Shown in pieces: positions 14,897 through 22,849 of a DNA stretch of 35,582 bases; position 1 is the stretch's first letter; each line of letters opens with the position of its first letter. Made by a program: the position numbers and the translations under genes. The notes under the pieces are model-generated. The model had not been told where the DNA came from, ran no database searches, and saw only the letters and a program-made list of their open reading frames with translations. This DNA is from ARS1285 sp038045965 (GTDB lineage: Archaea; Nanobdellota; Nanobdellia; Pacearchaeales; GW2011-AR1). The DNA is taken from assembly GCA_038045965.1 (NCBI GenBank), contig JBBSXD010000003.1, forward strand, positions 1-35,582. The letters are read 5' to 3'.

Positions 14897-15460
14897 TTAT
14901 ATATCTTTTCTTGTAATCTTCGGAAAAGGTTTGTAGAATTTATTTCCGTAACTGCCATAGAAAATTTTATTTATAAGAGAAGGATTTTTTCTTTTCATAA
15001 TTTTCCCTGAACCTTCTCCAGCAGTTATTATTAGTTCTATTTCTTTCTCCTCTGGAATATTAAAATGATTGTGTAATGTTATTTCTGAAAAAGGAGCCAC
15101 TAAAGCAGATGAAATTCCTAACTCTGCAAGTTGTAATATAAAATTTTGTACAGCAAACCCTATATTCTGCTTAAGATATTTTTCTGATTTATCTCCATAT
15201 AATCTTTCCATTTGAGTAGAGTCTGATATAATTATTATAATATAAGGAGCTTTAATAACGAAAGGTTGTTGACATGCTTGAGAAATCAAAGAAATAGAAT
15301 CTGGATTCTCGACTATTAAATATTGAATTGGTTGCAAGTTTCCGGCCATAGGCCCATCATTAGCAGATTCTATAGCTTTTATTATAGATTCTATCCTTGG
15401 TTTTCTGTTAGTATAATCTTTAACAAAATGAGTTCTAGATAATAATTCTCTGAATTTCAT
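14897..15460 (-). CDS. Nitroreductase-family FMN oxidoreductase
   Basis: 187 residues, the length of a single-domain nitroreductase. The N-terminus is family-like (FRELLSRTHFVKDYTNRKPR with a following ESANDGPMAGNLQPIQYLIV, the FMN phosphate-binding region). A central helix region, NIGFAVQNFILQLAELGISS, and the late ITAGEGSG segment correspond to the usual dimer and flavin contacts. Such enzymes reduce nitro compounds, quinones or enones with NAD(P)H. The substrate is unknown. It ends convergent to ftsZ and begins about 50 bp from a small Cys-rich gene on the same strand. Confidence 0.87.
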   Translation of the reverse strand: MKFRELLSRTHFVKDYTNRKPRIESIIKAIESANDGPMAGNLQPIQYLIVENPDSISLISQACQQPFVIKAPYIIIIISDSTQMERLYGDKSEKYLKQNIGFAVQNFILQLAELGISSALVAPFSEITLHNHFNIPEEKEIELIITAGEGSGKIMKRKNPSLINKIFYGSYGNKFYKPFPKITRKDI

Positions 15461-15510
15461 AAATTATTTTAGTAAATATATTATAAAAATGTTCTTATTA
15501 ATTTATTACA

Positions 15511-15705
15511 CTATTTATTTTTATAAAATAATTTATAAAAGGATTCTAATTCGGAAAGAGAATGATACAAATGACAGTTTTTTGAATCTACTCCTCTACA
15601 AACTATGCATAATTTATCTTGGTCGTTTAGAGTTTCTCTTCTTAGAGATTTTCTATTTACTTCTAGATAATGCGCGCATCTTATTCCTAAATTCTCATTT
15701 ATCAT
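15511..15705 (-). CDS. Small Cys/His protein
   Basis: 64 residues, not recognised. It contains GIRCAHYLEVNR, CIVCRGVDSKNC and HLYHS, giving four cysteines and several histidines that could bind one zinc ion. No known zinc family was identified. The frame opposite on the plus strand (15489-15710) is poorer: it lacks metal ligands and looks like a shadow. It is upstream of the nitroreductase gene on the same strand with a 50-bp gap, so it may share its transcript. Confidence 0.5.
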   Translation of the reverse strand: MINENLGIRCAHYLEVNRKSLRRETLNDQDKLCIVCRGVDSKNCHLYHSLSELESFYKLFYKNK

Positions 15706-15711
15706 TTTAAT

Positions 15712-15847
15712 TTTTAATTTCTTATTATTATTTTAATTTCTTATTATTGTTTTAATTTCTTATTCTTATTTTAATTTGTAAATTAAAACGTCCCTTCGTG
15801 AGTTTTAATTTCTTATTATTATTTTAATTTGTAAATTAAAACGTCCC
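15712..15847. repeat. AT-rich tandem repeats including a duplicated tRNA 3' end
   Basis: A short unit close to TTTTAATTTCTTATTATTA recurs about four times between 15712 and 15830. A longer 27-bp direct repeat, 15768-15794 and 15821-15847, reads ATTTTAATTTGTAAATTAAA followed by ACGTCCC. Its last six bases are the 3' terminal bases of the tRNA-Asn gene, so the first copy carries a duplicated tRNA end. The repeats are 53 bp apart; slippage or a very small excision event could explain them. Confidence 0.7.
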
Positions 15848-15914
15848 GAGGAGGACTCGAACCTCCGACCCTACGGTTAACAGCCGTATGCTCTACCAAC
15901 TGAGCTATCAGGAC
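15842..15914 (-). tRNA. tRNA-Asn (anticodon GTT)
   Basis: Read on the minus strand, GTCCTGA pairs with TCGGGAC and discriminator G follows, as expected for tRNA-Asn. The D arm contains AGCTCAGTTGGTAGAGC, the anticodon loop is CTGTTAA with GTT, and the T arm is GGAGG, TTCGAGT, CCTCC. There is no intron and CCA is not encoded. Confidence 0.96.
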
Positions 15915-15950
15915 TCAATATTTTTAGAAAAAAACTATATTTAAAGTTAT

Positions 15951-16451
15951 TTATTTTAAATTAAGATTTTCCTTTCTTTTGATTTTCCCATTTTTTTCTA
16001 GTCTTGAATAAACATTCCCTTGTTTGCTTCCTTGAACTAAAGAAGTAACTGATTGTAATGCTTCTTCAATTTCATCTATTGGACCGATTATTCCTATCTC
16101 GTTATTAGTAATAGAAAAATCACAATTAGTTAAATTTCGTAAAGTCTTTAAAGTTTTGCCTTTTGTTCCTATTAATCTTGCTCTAATTCTTTCTAAATCA
16201 TTTCTTCTAGTTATATTCTTAATATTTATTTTTTGAATAATAAAATCTTCTTGTTTTAATTCCAAAGCTCGATCTGCAGAGAATCCTAATTTTATTCCTT
16301 CTACTACTTCAAGAGCTAAAAATTCATTCTCCGGAGTTCCATCAATAAAAAAGATCCTCCCTTTATTTGTTATTTTTACTCCTAGTTCTTTTTCAAGTTT
16401 AGTTTTAGTTCTTATAATTTCTTTAATATTCTGTACATAAATTTCTTGCAT
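15951..16451 (-). CDS. KH-domain RNA-binding protein, Pno1/Dim2-like
   Basis: 166 residues. It has two KH-like halves: an N-terminal degenerate one, and a C-terminal one with the GxxG loop RLIGTKGKTLKTLRNLTNC. The segment VVEGIKLGFSADRALEL between them is typical of archaeal Pno1 (Dim2) proteins. They assist 16S rRNA 3' end maturation with Nob1. The gene follows aIF1A on the same strand, as in many archaea, but the RIO1 kinase gene that usually stands between them is absent here. A basic tail (RLEKNGKIKRKENLNLK) ends the protein. Confidence 0.88.
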   Translation of the reverse strand: MQEIYVQNIKEIIRTKTKLEKELGVKITNKGRIFFIDGTPENEFLALEVVEGIKLGFSADRALELKQEDFIIQKINIKNITRRNDLERIRARLIGTKGKTLKTLRNLTNCDFSITNNEIGIIGPIDEIEEALQSVTSLVQGSKQGNVYSRLEKNGKIKRKENLNLK

Positions 16452-16518
16452 ATTATTATTTGATTTTATAATCTTTAAATTTTTCTATTAAAGATTTTAT
16501 TTTAGATTTAACTCATTA

Positions 16519-16869
16519 TTAGAATTCACTCAATACTTCCTTGATAAATCCTTTCTTTTTTAGCCAATCTATCTGAGCAGGGGTATATTTGAATATTAAA
16601 TCTCCTCTCTTATCTCCGTCAAATTCCCATGGTTTTACTATAACTACGTCTCCCGGTCTTATCCATAATTTTCTTCTTATAGAACCAGGAATTCTGCAAT
16701 TTCTTTCTTTATCATCGAAGCATTTAACAATCATTCTGTTTGCACCAACTCTCTGTTCAACTATTCCTATAACTTCATCTTCTCTTGGAGTTCTAGCTCT
16801 AACTGGTCCTTCTTGAACAGACAAGTTTTTTGGAGCATTTCTTTTAGATTTATCTTTAAACTGTGGCAT
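16519..16869 (-). CDS. eif1A: Translation initiation factor aIF1A
   Basis: 116 residues. The OB-fold is clear: VIGIVEQRVGANRMIVKCFD, then RNCRIPGSIRRKLWIRPGDV and VIVKPWEF. Basic N- and C-terminal tails flank it. It binds the A site of the small subunit during initiation. The length is normal. It stands 67 bp upstream of the Pno1-like gene and 40 bp downstream of DUF424, in a minus-strand run devoted mostly to translation and replication. Confidence 0.95.
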   Translation of the reverse strand: MPQFKDKSKRNAPKNLSVQEGPVRARTPREDEVIGIVEQRVGANRMIVKCFDDKERNCRIPGSIRRKLWIRPGDVVIVKPWEFDGDKRGDLIFKYTPAQIDWLKKKGFIKEVLSEF

Positions 16870-16909
16870 ATTATTATAAATAGAAATTGTTTTTTAAAGC
16901 TATCTGAAA

Positions 16910-17239
16910 TTAAAATAAACCAAGAGCTATTGGAATGTTTTGTATTTTTATAATACCATTGTTACTTATAATCCCTGATTCAATAGCTGCATCAACTGAA
17001 TTTTTACCCACTATATTAAAAGTAGAATCTTCTCTATCCATGTCTTTTAAAATCTCTATAATCTCAGCTTTTGTCTTCTCCTCTCCTTTAAAAAATTCAG
17101 ATCTAATTTCTATCCTTTTTATTCCTTCTTCAAAAGTTTTACCTATTAATTCAGAGTCAGCCAAAGCTACTATATTTCTATAAGATTCATGAATTTTTAT
17201 ATTCATGAAAGATGAATCAGATTTCATTTTATTAACCAT
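16910..17239 (-). CDS. DUF424 family protein
   Basis: About 98-109 residues, depending on start. The DUF424 pattern is present: NIKIHESYRNIVALADSELI, then GKTFEEG, a basic strand, and the end VGKNSVDAAIESGII. DUF424 is an archaeal family of unknown function, often beside translation genes as here. The longer start at 17239 adds MVNKMKSDSSF; the in-frame ATG at 17206 (MNIKIHES) matches the usual family N-terminus better. The downstream neighbour is aIF1A, 40 bp away. Confidence 0.85.
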   Translation of the reverse strand: MVNKMKSDSSFMNIKIHESYRNIVALADSELIGKTFEEGIKRIEIRSEFFKGEEKTKAEIIEILKDMDREDSTFNIVGKNSVDAAIESGIISNNGIIKIQNIPIALGLF

Positions 17240-17274
17240 TATTATTATAAATTCTTTATTAATCTAAATAAAGA

Positions 17275-17418
17275 TTATTCTATTTTAAAAGTGCAAACAG
17301 TTGTTCCGCAAGAAGGGCATGATCCTTTTATCATATCTTTGCCTTTTACAGTCTTGGTCTTTTTTGCATTTTTAATTTCAGTTTTTTTCTTGCACTTCAC
17401 ACAATATCCAGTAGCCAT
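17275..17418 (-). CDS. Small zinc-ribbon protein, DUF5679-like
   Basis: 47 residues. It starts MATGYCVKCKKKTEIKNAKK and ends KGSCPSCGTTVCTFKIE. Two CxxC pairs, C6/C9 and C34/C37, form a zinc ribbon. The start is fixed by a strong GGGGGAGG site about five bases before the ATG on the mRNA. The role is unknown; such proteins are common in archaea and may bind nucleic acid. It lies between DUF424 and aIF2-beta in the information-processing block, with a 36-bp gap to DUF424. Confidence 0.85.
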   Translation of the reverse strand: MATGYCVKCKKKTEIKNAKKTKTVKGKDMIKGSCPSCGTTVCTFKIE

Positions 17419-17516
17419 ATTAACCTCCCCCTTGTTTAAATATTCTATATTGATTTTTTAGGTTTATAAATATTGGTTATATTGAGATTTATAATAAGTT
17501 AATTATTTTTATAAAT

Positions 17517-17547
17517 TTGGAAAGTTTTCTCTGATAAACCTTTCCAA
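17517..17547. other. Imperfect hairpin in the gap after aIF2-beta
   Basis: TTGGAAAG (17517-17524) and CTTTCCAA (17540-17547) form an 8-bp inverted repeat with a 15-base loop. It lies in the 229-bp gap between the zinc-ribbon gene (start 17418) and the aIF2-beta stop (17648), about 100 bp after that stop. It could terminate the aIF2-beta transcript or act in the zinc-ribbon promoter. The rest of the gap is AT-rich with no further gene visible. Confidence 0.4.
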
Positions 17548-17647
17548 TTTTCATAATTTTTTATTGTTAAGTTATCTTTCTTAGAATCATTTTCTTGAAA
17601 TTTATAGATTTTTTGTTTTGTTATTACTTTTGATTATTAAGATTAAA

Positions 17648-18058
17648 TTAAATCTTACTTCTAACGGAATGCTTTGCTCCGCAAGCTAAACAATGCATAA
17701 ATAAAAATCCTTTTTCTTTTATTAATTCTGTATCTGGCTTGTTACATTGACTACATATTACAAATTCTTTACAATAGCTTTCTATTTTATCATTAATTTT
17801 TTGAGAAGCGAGTTTTCTCATTAAAACTAATCTTCCATTTTTAATTGATCCTGATGTCGCTAATTCTTTTAATAAATATTTAAGTAAATGATTTTGATCT
17901 CTTCTTATGTAAGAAACTATTTGGGGCATATTTGTAAGAATTGTTTTAGTCCCCTCTAAATGCCCTTCAATTTTAGGTATCTCAAACCTTTCTCCATTAT
18001 ATTCAATGGGTTTAAGATTTTTATAAGCTTCTTCTAATAGATTCTCATATGATTCCAT
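17648..18058 (-). CDS. eif2B: Translation initiation factor aIF2, beta subunit
   Basis: 136 residues. The domains run in order: an N-terminal helix that contacts aIF2-gamma (ENLLEEAYKNLKPI), a central alpha/beta domain (TILTNMPQIVSYIRRDQNHL), and a C-terminal zinc ribbon (CSQCNKPDTEL, then MHCLACGAKHSV). It delivers initiator tRNA as part of aIF2. The size is typical of archaea. It lies 150 bp downstream of the RPA32-like gene, with a relE remnant and a hairpin between, so it probably has its own promoter. Confidence 0.95.
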   Translation of the reverse strand: MESYENLLEEAYKNLKPIEYNGERFEIPKIEGHLEGTKTILTNMPQIVSYIRRDQNHLLKYLLKELATSGSIKNGRLVLMRKLASQKINDKIESYCKEFVICSQCNKPDTELIKEKGFLFMHCLACGAKHSVRSKI

Positions 18059-18083
18059 GATTCAAGAGATAAATCATAGTATT

Positions 18084-18107
18084 AAAATGTTTCTCATAAA
18101 ACATTTT
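18084..18107. promoter_or_regulatory. Inverted repeat upstream of aIF2-beta
   Basis: AAAATGTTT (18084-18092) and AAACATTTT (18099-18107) are a perfect 9-bp inverted repeat with a 6-base spacer, 26-49 bp before the aIF2-beta ATG on the minus strand. The outer arm overlaps a TATA-like TTTTTAAAATG. It could be an operator or a leader hairpin. Confidence 0.4.
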
Positions 18108-18139
18108 AAAAACCATTTTAAAAATAGATTCTATTAAAT

Positions 18140-18205
18140 TTATTTATCGTAAATATTTTTTCTATGACCTGTTTCTATTATACAAATTATTGAATCTTCT
18201 AGCTT
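18140..18205 (-). pseudogene. Remnant of a RelE-type toxin (C-terminus only)
   Basis: A minus-strand frame closed by TGA at 18206-18208 and ending at TAA 18140-18142 encodes DSIICIIETGHRKNIYDK. The pattern of strand, then GHRKxIY, is the hallmark of RelE/ParE toxin C-termini. No start codon or N-terminal part remains, and the RPA32-like gene ends only four bases upstream. This is a decayed toxin gene fragment. Confidence 0.6.
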
Positions 18206-18208
18206 TCA

Positions 18209-18865
18209 TTATCCTATATATCTAACTCTACCAGGTCTTGATTCATAAATCATGCCTTCTTCCAACAATTTTCTAATCTCCTGACTTATAGTTTCTGCTT
18301 TAATCTCCTTAAAATTAATTATTATTTCTTCTTTATCTATACCACCCTTATCTTCTGAATTTTTTATCAATTCTAATATATCATCTCTATAAGATTTTAA
18401 TTCTCTTCTTTGTTCTTTAGTTAAAACTTTAGAAACAGATTTCTCTATTTCTAATTTCCTTATTAAAAGATATTTAGGGTCTTGTTTCTTTATTATTTCT
18501 GGAAGAATGTAAAGTTCTTGATTGTAAGATCTTATTAGTCCAATTATAACTATAGTATCCCCTTGAGTTATATTTTCAAATTTATCTAAATTATCAGAGA
18601 AAACTTTTGCTCTAATCTGGCCACTTCCATCATCTACAGTTATATTAGCAAATTTGATTTCTCCTTGAGATTCGAATTTGTCTACAACATTTGCTATTAG
18701 GTTTATTCTAATTATTTTCTTGTCTCCTAATTCTAAATATAAGAGTCTAGAATTTGTAATTTGAGTATTAGGCTCTGCAGGAGTTTGGTCAAAAATAGGA
18801 TTTCCTTTTAATAGATCTCCAATCCTTATTTTATAAGCAGTTTCTCTTTTTCTTATTTCTGGCAT
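18209..18865 (-). CDS. RPA32-like single-stranded DNA-binding protein
   Basis: 218 residues. An OB-fold occupies about residues 45-130 (RINLIANVVDKFESQGEIKF, then ANITVDDGSGQIRAKVFSDN and GDTIVIIGLIRSYNQELYIL). A linker and a C-terminal winged-helix-like domain follow (EEIIINFKEIKAETISQEIR, then EEGMIYESRPGRVRYIG). This is the domain order of the RPA32 (RPA2) subunit. It would protect single-stranded DNA in replication and repair. It lies directly downstream of mcm on the same strand, in line with a replication role. No RPA70-like partner is in the window. Confidence 0.8.
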   Translation of the reverse strand: MPEIRKRETAYKIRIGDLLKGNPIFDQTPAEPNTQITNSRLLYLELGDKKIIRINLIANVVDKFESQGEIKFANITVDDGSGQIRAKVFSDNLDKFENITQGDTIVIIGLIRSYNQELYILPEIIKKQDPKYLLIRKLEIEKSVSKVLTKEQRRELKSYRDDILELIKNSEDKGGIDKEEIIINFKEIKAETISQEIRKLLEEGMIYESRPGRVRYIG

Positions 18866-18915
18866 TTTATTTTCATATTCTTAATTTACCTTTTTTTAAA
18901 ATTTATGGAATACAA

Positions 18916-18944
18916 GTTTTAAATATTTGTATACAATTTAAAAC
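18916..18944. promoter_or_regulatory. Nested palindrome between mcm and the RPA-like gene
   Basis: GTTTTAAAT (18916-18924) and ATTTAAAAC (18936-18944) form a perfect 9-bp inverted repeat. Between the arms, overlapping the right one by a base, is the 10-bp palindrome TTGTATACAA (18927-18936). On the minus strand the site starts just after the mcm stop and contains TATA-like TTTAAA elements about 50-75 bp before the RPA-like ATG. It looks like an operator/promoter for that gene. Confidence 0.5.
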
Positions 18945-18945
18945 C

Positions 18946-20952
18946 TCAATGACTCTGTACATCTTGTATAAATCCTTGCTTTGGCTGAAAAATGTCTCCG
19001 GATTTTTTTAATTTATCTATAGCCTCTTCAAATTCTTCATCAGATATATCTTTCATCTCTTCTCTTATTTTATCTATAGGAATCTGTTTGCCAAACTTTT
19101 CTTCTAATTTTTTTATAGAATCTCTTAATAACAAAAGTTTATTTCTTTTACTTGAAGATATTTTTGTAGAAAATCTATCTATGTCAAAAGTTTTTGTTTC
19201 TGGATCGTAGCCTACTTGCATCAAATAATAATTTGTTAATCTTATCGCTACTAAAGAATCTTCTCTATCTACAGTTGGAGAAAGGCGAGATTTTGCGTGA
19301 GCTTCTGCAAGCCTTACTAATCCTTGTAATTGTCTTGCCGAGATTGAAATTGATTTGCCTTCTCCTTCTAAACTAGCTTTTCTCATTTTTATATAAAAAT
19401 TTTTTATTTCATCTACTGCTTCTTGACTAAGTTTAGGATTAAATTTTTTCTTTGCATATGCTACATATTTTTTAAATAAATCCTGATCTACATCTGGTTT
19501 AACCTCATTCATTCTATGCATATTAAGAACATGAGTAGCAATTTTATCATCTTGATCTAAATTTGGTAAATCTCTTAAGATAAAAATTAAATCAAATCTA
19601 TTTATTAAAGCTGGGGGAAGATCAATTTGTTCAACTATAGATTGTCTTGGTTCAAATCTGCCATATTTAGGATTTCCTGCAGCAAGTACAGAAGTTTGTG
19701 CACTTAATGTGGCCTGGACGTTAGCTTTAGAAATTGTGACTGTCTGTTGTTCTAATGCTTCATGCATAGCAGATCTATCTGATTCATCCATTTTTTCAAT
19801 TTCATCTATACAAACAATTCCTTTATTCGCTAAAACCATTGCTCCTGCTTCTAAAGACCATCCTCTTAAGAATTCATCTCTAACTACAGTTGCAGTTATA
19901 CCTGCTCCAGATGTAGATTTACCGACGATATATCTACCTTTTGGAGCTAAATTTGAGATAAATTTTAAAGTTACAGATTTCGCAACTCCAGGATCTCCCA
20001 TTAAAAATAAATGTATATCTCCTCTTGATATAGTTCCGTCATCACTTTTTTTTCTAACTCCTCCAAACATTTGTAAAACTAAAGCTTCTTTTATTTCTTC
20101 ATAACCCCATATACTTGTAGCTACACTATCTCTTAATTTTTTAAAAAGTTCAGGATCTTCAGATAATTCTTGAATTTGTTTTTCATCTTCTTCTATGATC
20201 TCAAATTCTTCATAAGTTGTTTCTAAAGGAATTATATTATTAGATTCAACTGCAAGATCAAATCTTGTTGATATAGCTCCAGAAGGTAGTGGTACTGGAA
20301 CTTCTTTTAAAATCCCAAAAATTCTTACTTTACTTCCAGGAGTAGTTTTTTCTTCCATATAAGGTTCAACTAAATCTTCATTTAGGAAAACATTAATTCT
20401 TCTTGGCTGTTCTCCTCCAGATAAAGATTCTGGAGATTCTTCTATTACCAAACGTTGAGCATCCACCATAGTTTTAGATAAAAGTTTGAATTGCCCTTTT
20501 CTTCCACATGAACATCTTGAAGGTTCTCTGAATTTTTTATCAACTTGAAGAACAGAAATTACTGTTCCGCAAGAAGGACATTCAAATTTTGCATTTATTA
20601 CTTGAGGTCTTACTTCTGAAGCCTGTCTTACTAATCCTTCAAAATAAATAAATTGATTTAAATGATTAGCCCTTATGGTTCTAATTTTGACTTTTTGAGT
20701 TTCTGGCAAATTATTAAATCTTATTCTAGGATTTTTTATAAGCCCCTTATCTTCTAGAGCGGTTTCTAATATATGTAAAATTTCTTCAGGATGAGAAATA
20801 AGTGCTTCTACTAAAATTGGAGAATTTGAAGCTAGATCTTCATAATTAATAAAAATCACTTTTTTTCCCTTCCTAATACTTTCTCCTATTTCTTTTTTAT
20901 AAGTATCAAAAAATAATTTTGCTTCAGAGATTAATTCTTCATTTCTTGGCAT
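18946..20952 (-). CDS. mcm: Replicative helicase MCM
   Basis: 668 residues, the full archaeal length, with no intein. Order: helical N-terminal domain (1-100); zinc-binding loop with C125, C128, C147 and C149; OB-fold to about 245; AAA+ domain with Walker A GDPGVAKS (319-326), Walker B CIDEIEKM (381-388), sensor-1 AAGNP (424-428) and arginine finger in LINRFDLIF (449-457); and a C-terminal winged helix (after 600). A hexamer unwinds DNA ahead of the polymerase. It is followed by the RPA32-like gene on the same strand and preceded by TBP. A GTATATAC palindrome lies upstream of its promoter. Confidence 0.97.
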   Translation of the reverse strand: MPRNEELISEAKLFFDTYKKEIGESIRKGKKVIFINYEDLASNSPILVEALISHPEEILHILETALEDKGLIKNPRIRFNNLPETQKVKIRTIRANHLNQFIYFEGLVRQASEVRPQVINAKFECPSCGTVISVLQVDKKFREPSRCSCGRKGQFKLLSKTMVDAQRLVIEESPESLSGGEQPRRINVFLNEDLVEPYMEEKTTPGSKVRIFGILKEVPVPLPSGAISTRFDLAVESNNIIPLETTYEEFEIIEEDEKQIQELSEDPELFKKLRDSVATSIWGYEEIKEALVLQMFGGVRKKSDDGTISRGDIHLFLMGDPGVAKSVTLKFISNLAPKGRYIVGKSTSGAGITATVVRDEFLRGWSLEAGAMVLANKGIVCIDEIEKMDESDRSAMHEALEQQTVTISKANVQATLSAQTSVLAAGNPKYGRFEPRQSIVEQIDLPPALINRFDLIFILRDLPNLDQDDKIATHVLNMHRMNEVKPDVDQDLFKKYVAYAKKKFNPKLSQEAVDEIKNFYIKMRKASLEGEGKSISISARQLQGLVRLAEAHAKSRLSPTVDREDSLVAIRLTNYYLMQVGYDPETKTFDIDRFSTKISSSKRNKLLLLRDSIKKLEEKFGKQIPIDKIREEMKDISDEEFEEAIDKLKKSGDIFQPKQGFIQDVQSH

Positions 20953-21077
20953 AATTTAGATGGTTATAATTTCTTTAATTCTTTTAGTTTAAGATAAAAT
21001 TATAGTAGACCTCATTTTATATAGTACATAATAATAAATATATAAAGATTTATTGGTTTTGGTTGTATTTTTAGAAT

Positions 21078-21085
21078 GTATATAC
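21078..21085. promoter_or_regulatory. GTATATAC palindrome upstream of mcm
   Basis: GTATATAC at 21078-21085, in the context TTTGTATATACATT on the minus strand, matches the paired sites before the AbrB-family gene. It lies about 125 bp before the mcm ATG and just after the TBP stop. The mcm promoter itself appears to be a TATA-like TATATAAAA or CTTTATATAT further downstream. A shared regulator is a guess. Confidence 0.35.
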
Positions 21086-21105
21086 AAATATTAAAAAATT
21101 AGAAA

Positions 21106-21660
21106 TTATTTATTTTTCTCTGCTTTTTTTAAAGTTGCTACAAGCTGTGCCATGGAATCCTTTAATTGTTGATTATTTTTTGTTCCTGTGCAGACTAATT
21201 TCCCATTAGAAAATAATAAAAATGTTGCTGGAGGATTTTCTAATTTGTAAACTAAACCTGGAAATTGTTCTGGTTCATATTCTGTATTCTCCAATTCTAG
21301 AGATAGAAAATTTAAATTTAACATCATATCTATATTTCCTGAAGCAACAATATTCTGAACAGTAATTTTTGGCTTATCTGTAACATTTACATTTATTTTT
21401 CTTAGAATCTTAATCACTTGTTCTATCACTTCTTTTACTTGATTAATAGATTTTGTTCCTGTGCAGACTAGATTTCCCGAAGAGAAAACTAAAACTGCTG
21501 ATTTTGGTTCTTTGATACGAAGAACTAAACCTGGAAATTGTTCTGGATTGTATTCAGTATTTGAGATTGTTTTAGCAAGTTTTGTTAAAGGTACATCTTT
21601 ACCTAAAGAAGTAGTTGCAACAATATTTTGAATTTTTGAAGAAGTTTTTGTTTCTGCCAT
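21106..21660 (-). CDS. tbp: TATA-box-binding protein
   Basis: 184 residues, made of the two direct repeats of TBP. Repeat 1 includes NIVATTSLGKDVPLTKLA, EYNPEQFPGLVLRIKEPKSA and LVCTGTKS. Repeat 2 includes NIVASGNIDMMLNLNFLS, EYEPEQFPGLVYKLENPPAT and LVCTGTKN. It recognises the promoter TATA box and recruits TFB. The first repeat keeps good symmetry with the second. A TATA-like TTTATAATAA about ten bases upstream of the ATG suggests a very short leader or an unseen upstream element. It stands upstream of mcm with a 153-bp gap that holds the mcm promoter. Confidence 0.96.
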   Translation of the reverse strand: MAETKTSSKIQNIVATTSLGKDVPLTKLAKTISNTEYNPEQFPGLVLRIKEPKSAVLVFSSGNLVCTGTKSINQVKEVIEQVIKILRKINVNVTDKPKITVQNIVASGNIDMMLNLNFLSLELENTEYEPEQFPGLVYKLENPPATFLLFSNGKLVCTGTKNNQQLKDSMAQLVATLKKAEKNK

Positions 21661-21841
21661 TTGTTATTATAAAGTAATAGAGCTAGAGAATTTTTTGTTT
21701 ATAAAGCTTTTGCCTCATAAATTTCTATCCGACGGTAATAAATTAAATAAAGAGAAAAGTTTTTAAAGGAAGAGATAAGATTAGATTAATTATATTAATT
21801 TGCTATAATAATAAATTTAAACAAAATTGGTTATTAATTTT

Positions 21842-22822
21842 ATGCTAGATGATAAAAAATTAGAAGAAAATACTAATTTTGGTGTTTCTTTTAATAGAAT
21901 TTCTACAAATCAAGTAAACATTCCTATAAATTTAGAAGAGATTTTTAATGAGAATGAGTTAATTTTAGTTGATGGTGGTATTAGTACAAAAAATCCAAAT
22001 TTCTCAAAAATGATATATGATATAAGAAGTTTAAGATCTTTAGATAGTAATTTAATTGATATAGAAAATAGAAATGTATTAGATATTATAGATTTTATGA
22101 AAAGAGATACTGTTTTTACAATAGATGAAATATCTGGAGAACTTTATAAATATGTAATTCATATCGGGAAATCAATAGCTTATTTATCTAAAAATCAAAA
22201 AGGGACTTTATTTCGTAGAAGAGTAAATTTAGAGGGAGAAAGAGTTTCCTATTCATGTAGGAAAGAAATTGAAGACCAAAATTTAAGTTTGTTAAAAAAT
22301 TATCATAATAATCTATATAATTTATATAATTCTTTTAAGAGAAAATCTTTAAAAATTAATGATAGAAGATATAAATTTTTAACTGATATTTTAGAATTAA
22401 TAGATAATAAAATTGGACTTCAAAGAGATACCGCATATGTTTATGGTGATAAAGAATTGCCAACAAAATCAATTAATGATGATAAATTAGTTGGCGTTTT
22501 ATATTATAATTGTATGTTCTTAAAAAAGAAAACTGCTATTTTAACTTCGGATAGCGATTTCGCGAGAATAATGGGAGTAACCCCTTTTTTAATGGGTTCT
22601 GATGATTTTTTGCCATATAATAATAATTTTAGGGAATCTTTAAATAAAAATCAATTTAATATTTATATATATGATGCAATTAATGATAAAATAAACAAGA
22701 GGATATTTGAATTTCCTTTAATGTATAAAAAGGAATTTGTAATAAGATGTGTGAGTAGCGAAGAAAATCAGATTTTTAAAGATAAAATTAGAAATTTATG
22801 GATACAAATATCAGAAATTTAA
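21842..22822 (+). CDS. PIN-like domain protein of unknown family
   Basis: 326 residues. Acidic motifs suggest a PIN-like nuclease: LILVDGGIS near residue 45, TVFTIDEISGELYKY near 90, and KKTAILTSDSDFARIMGV near 240. The middle is a helical insert. The family is not one I can name. I chose the ATG at 21842 over an in-frame TTG at 21827. It is divergent from TBP, with about 180 bp of AT-rich DNA between that holds both promoters but no other gene. Its end is separated by 27 bp from the structured repeat element. Confidence 0.6.
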   Translation: MLDDKKLEENTNFGVSFNRISTNQVNIPINLEEIFNENELILVDGGISTKNPNFSKMIYDIRSLRSLDSNLIDIENRNVLDIIDFMKRDTVFTIDEISGELYKYVIHIGKSIAYLSKNQKGTLFRRRVNLEGERVSYSCRKEIEDQNLSLLKNYHNNLYNLYNSFKRKSLKINDRRYKFLTDILELIDNKIGLQRDTAYVYGDKELPTKSINDDKLVGVLYYNCMFLKKKTAILTSDSDFARIMGVTPFLMGSDDFLPYNNNFRESLNKNQFNIYIYDAINDKINKRIFEFPLMYKKEFVIRCVSSEENQIFKDKIRNLWIQISEI

Positions 22823-22849
22823 TAATGAATTTTTAATTCATGTCTTTTG

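Noticed and set aside
15489..15710. Plus-strand frame opposite the small Cys/His gene
   Set aside because: It is Leu/Ile/Tyr-rich without clear membrane topology. The minus-strand frame has an organised Cys/His pattern and a better position upstream of the nitroreductase.
21106..21660. Two internal repeats as a possible gene duplication event
   Set aside because: The two-fold repeat is the normal structure of TBP.
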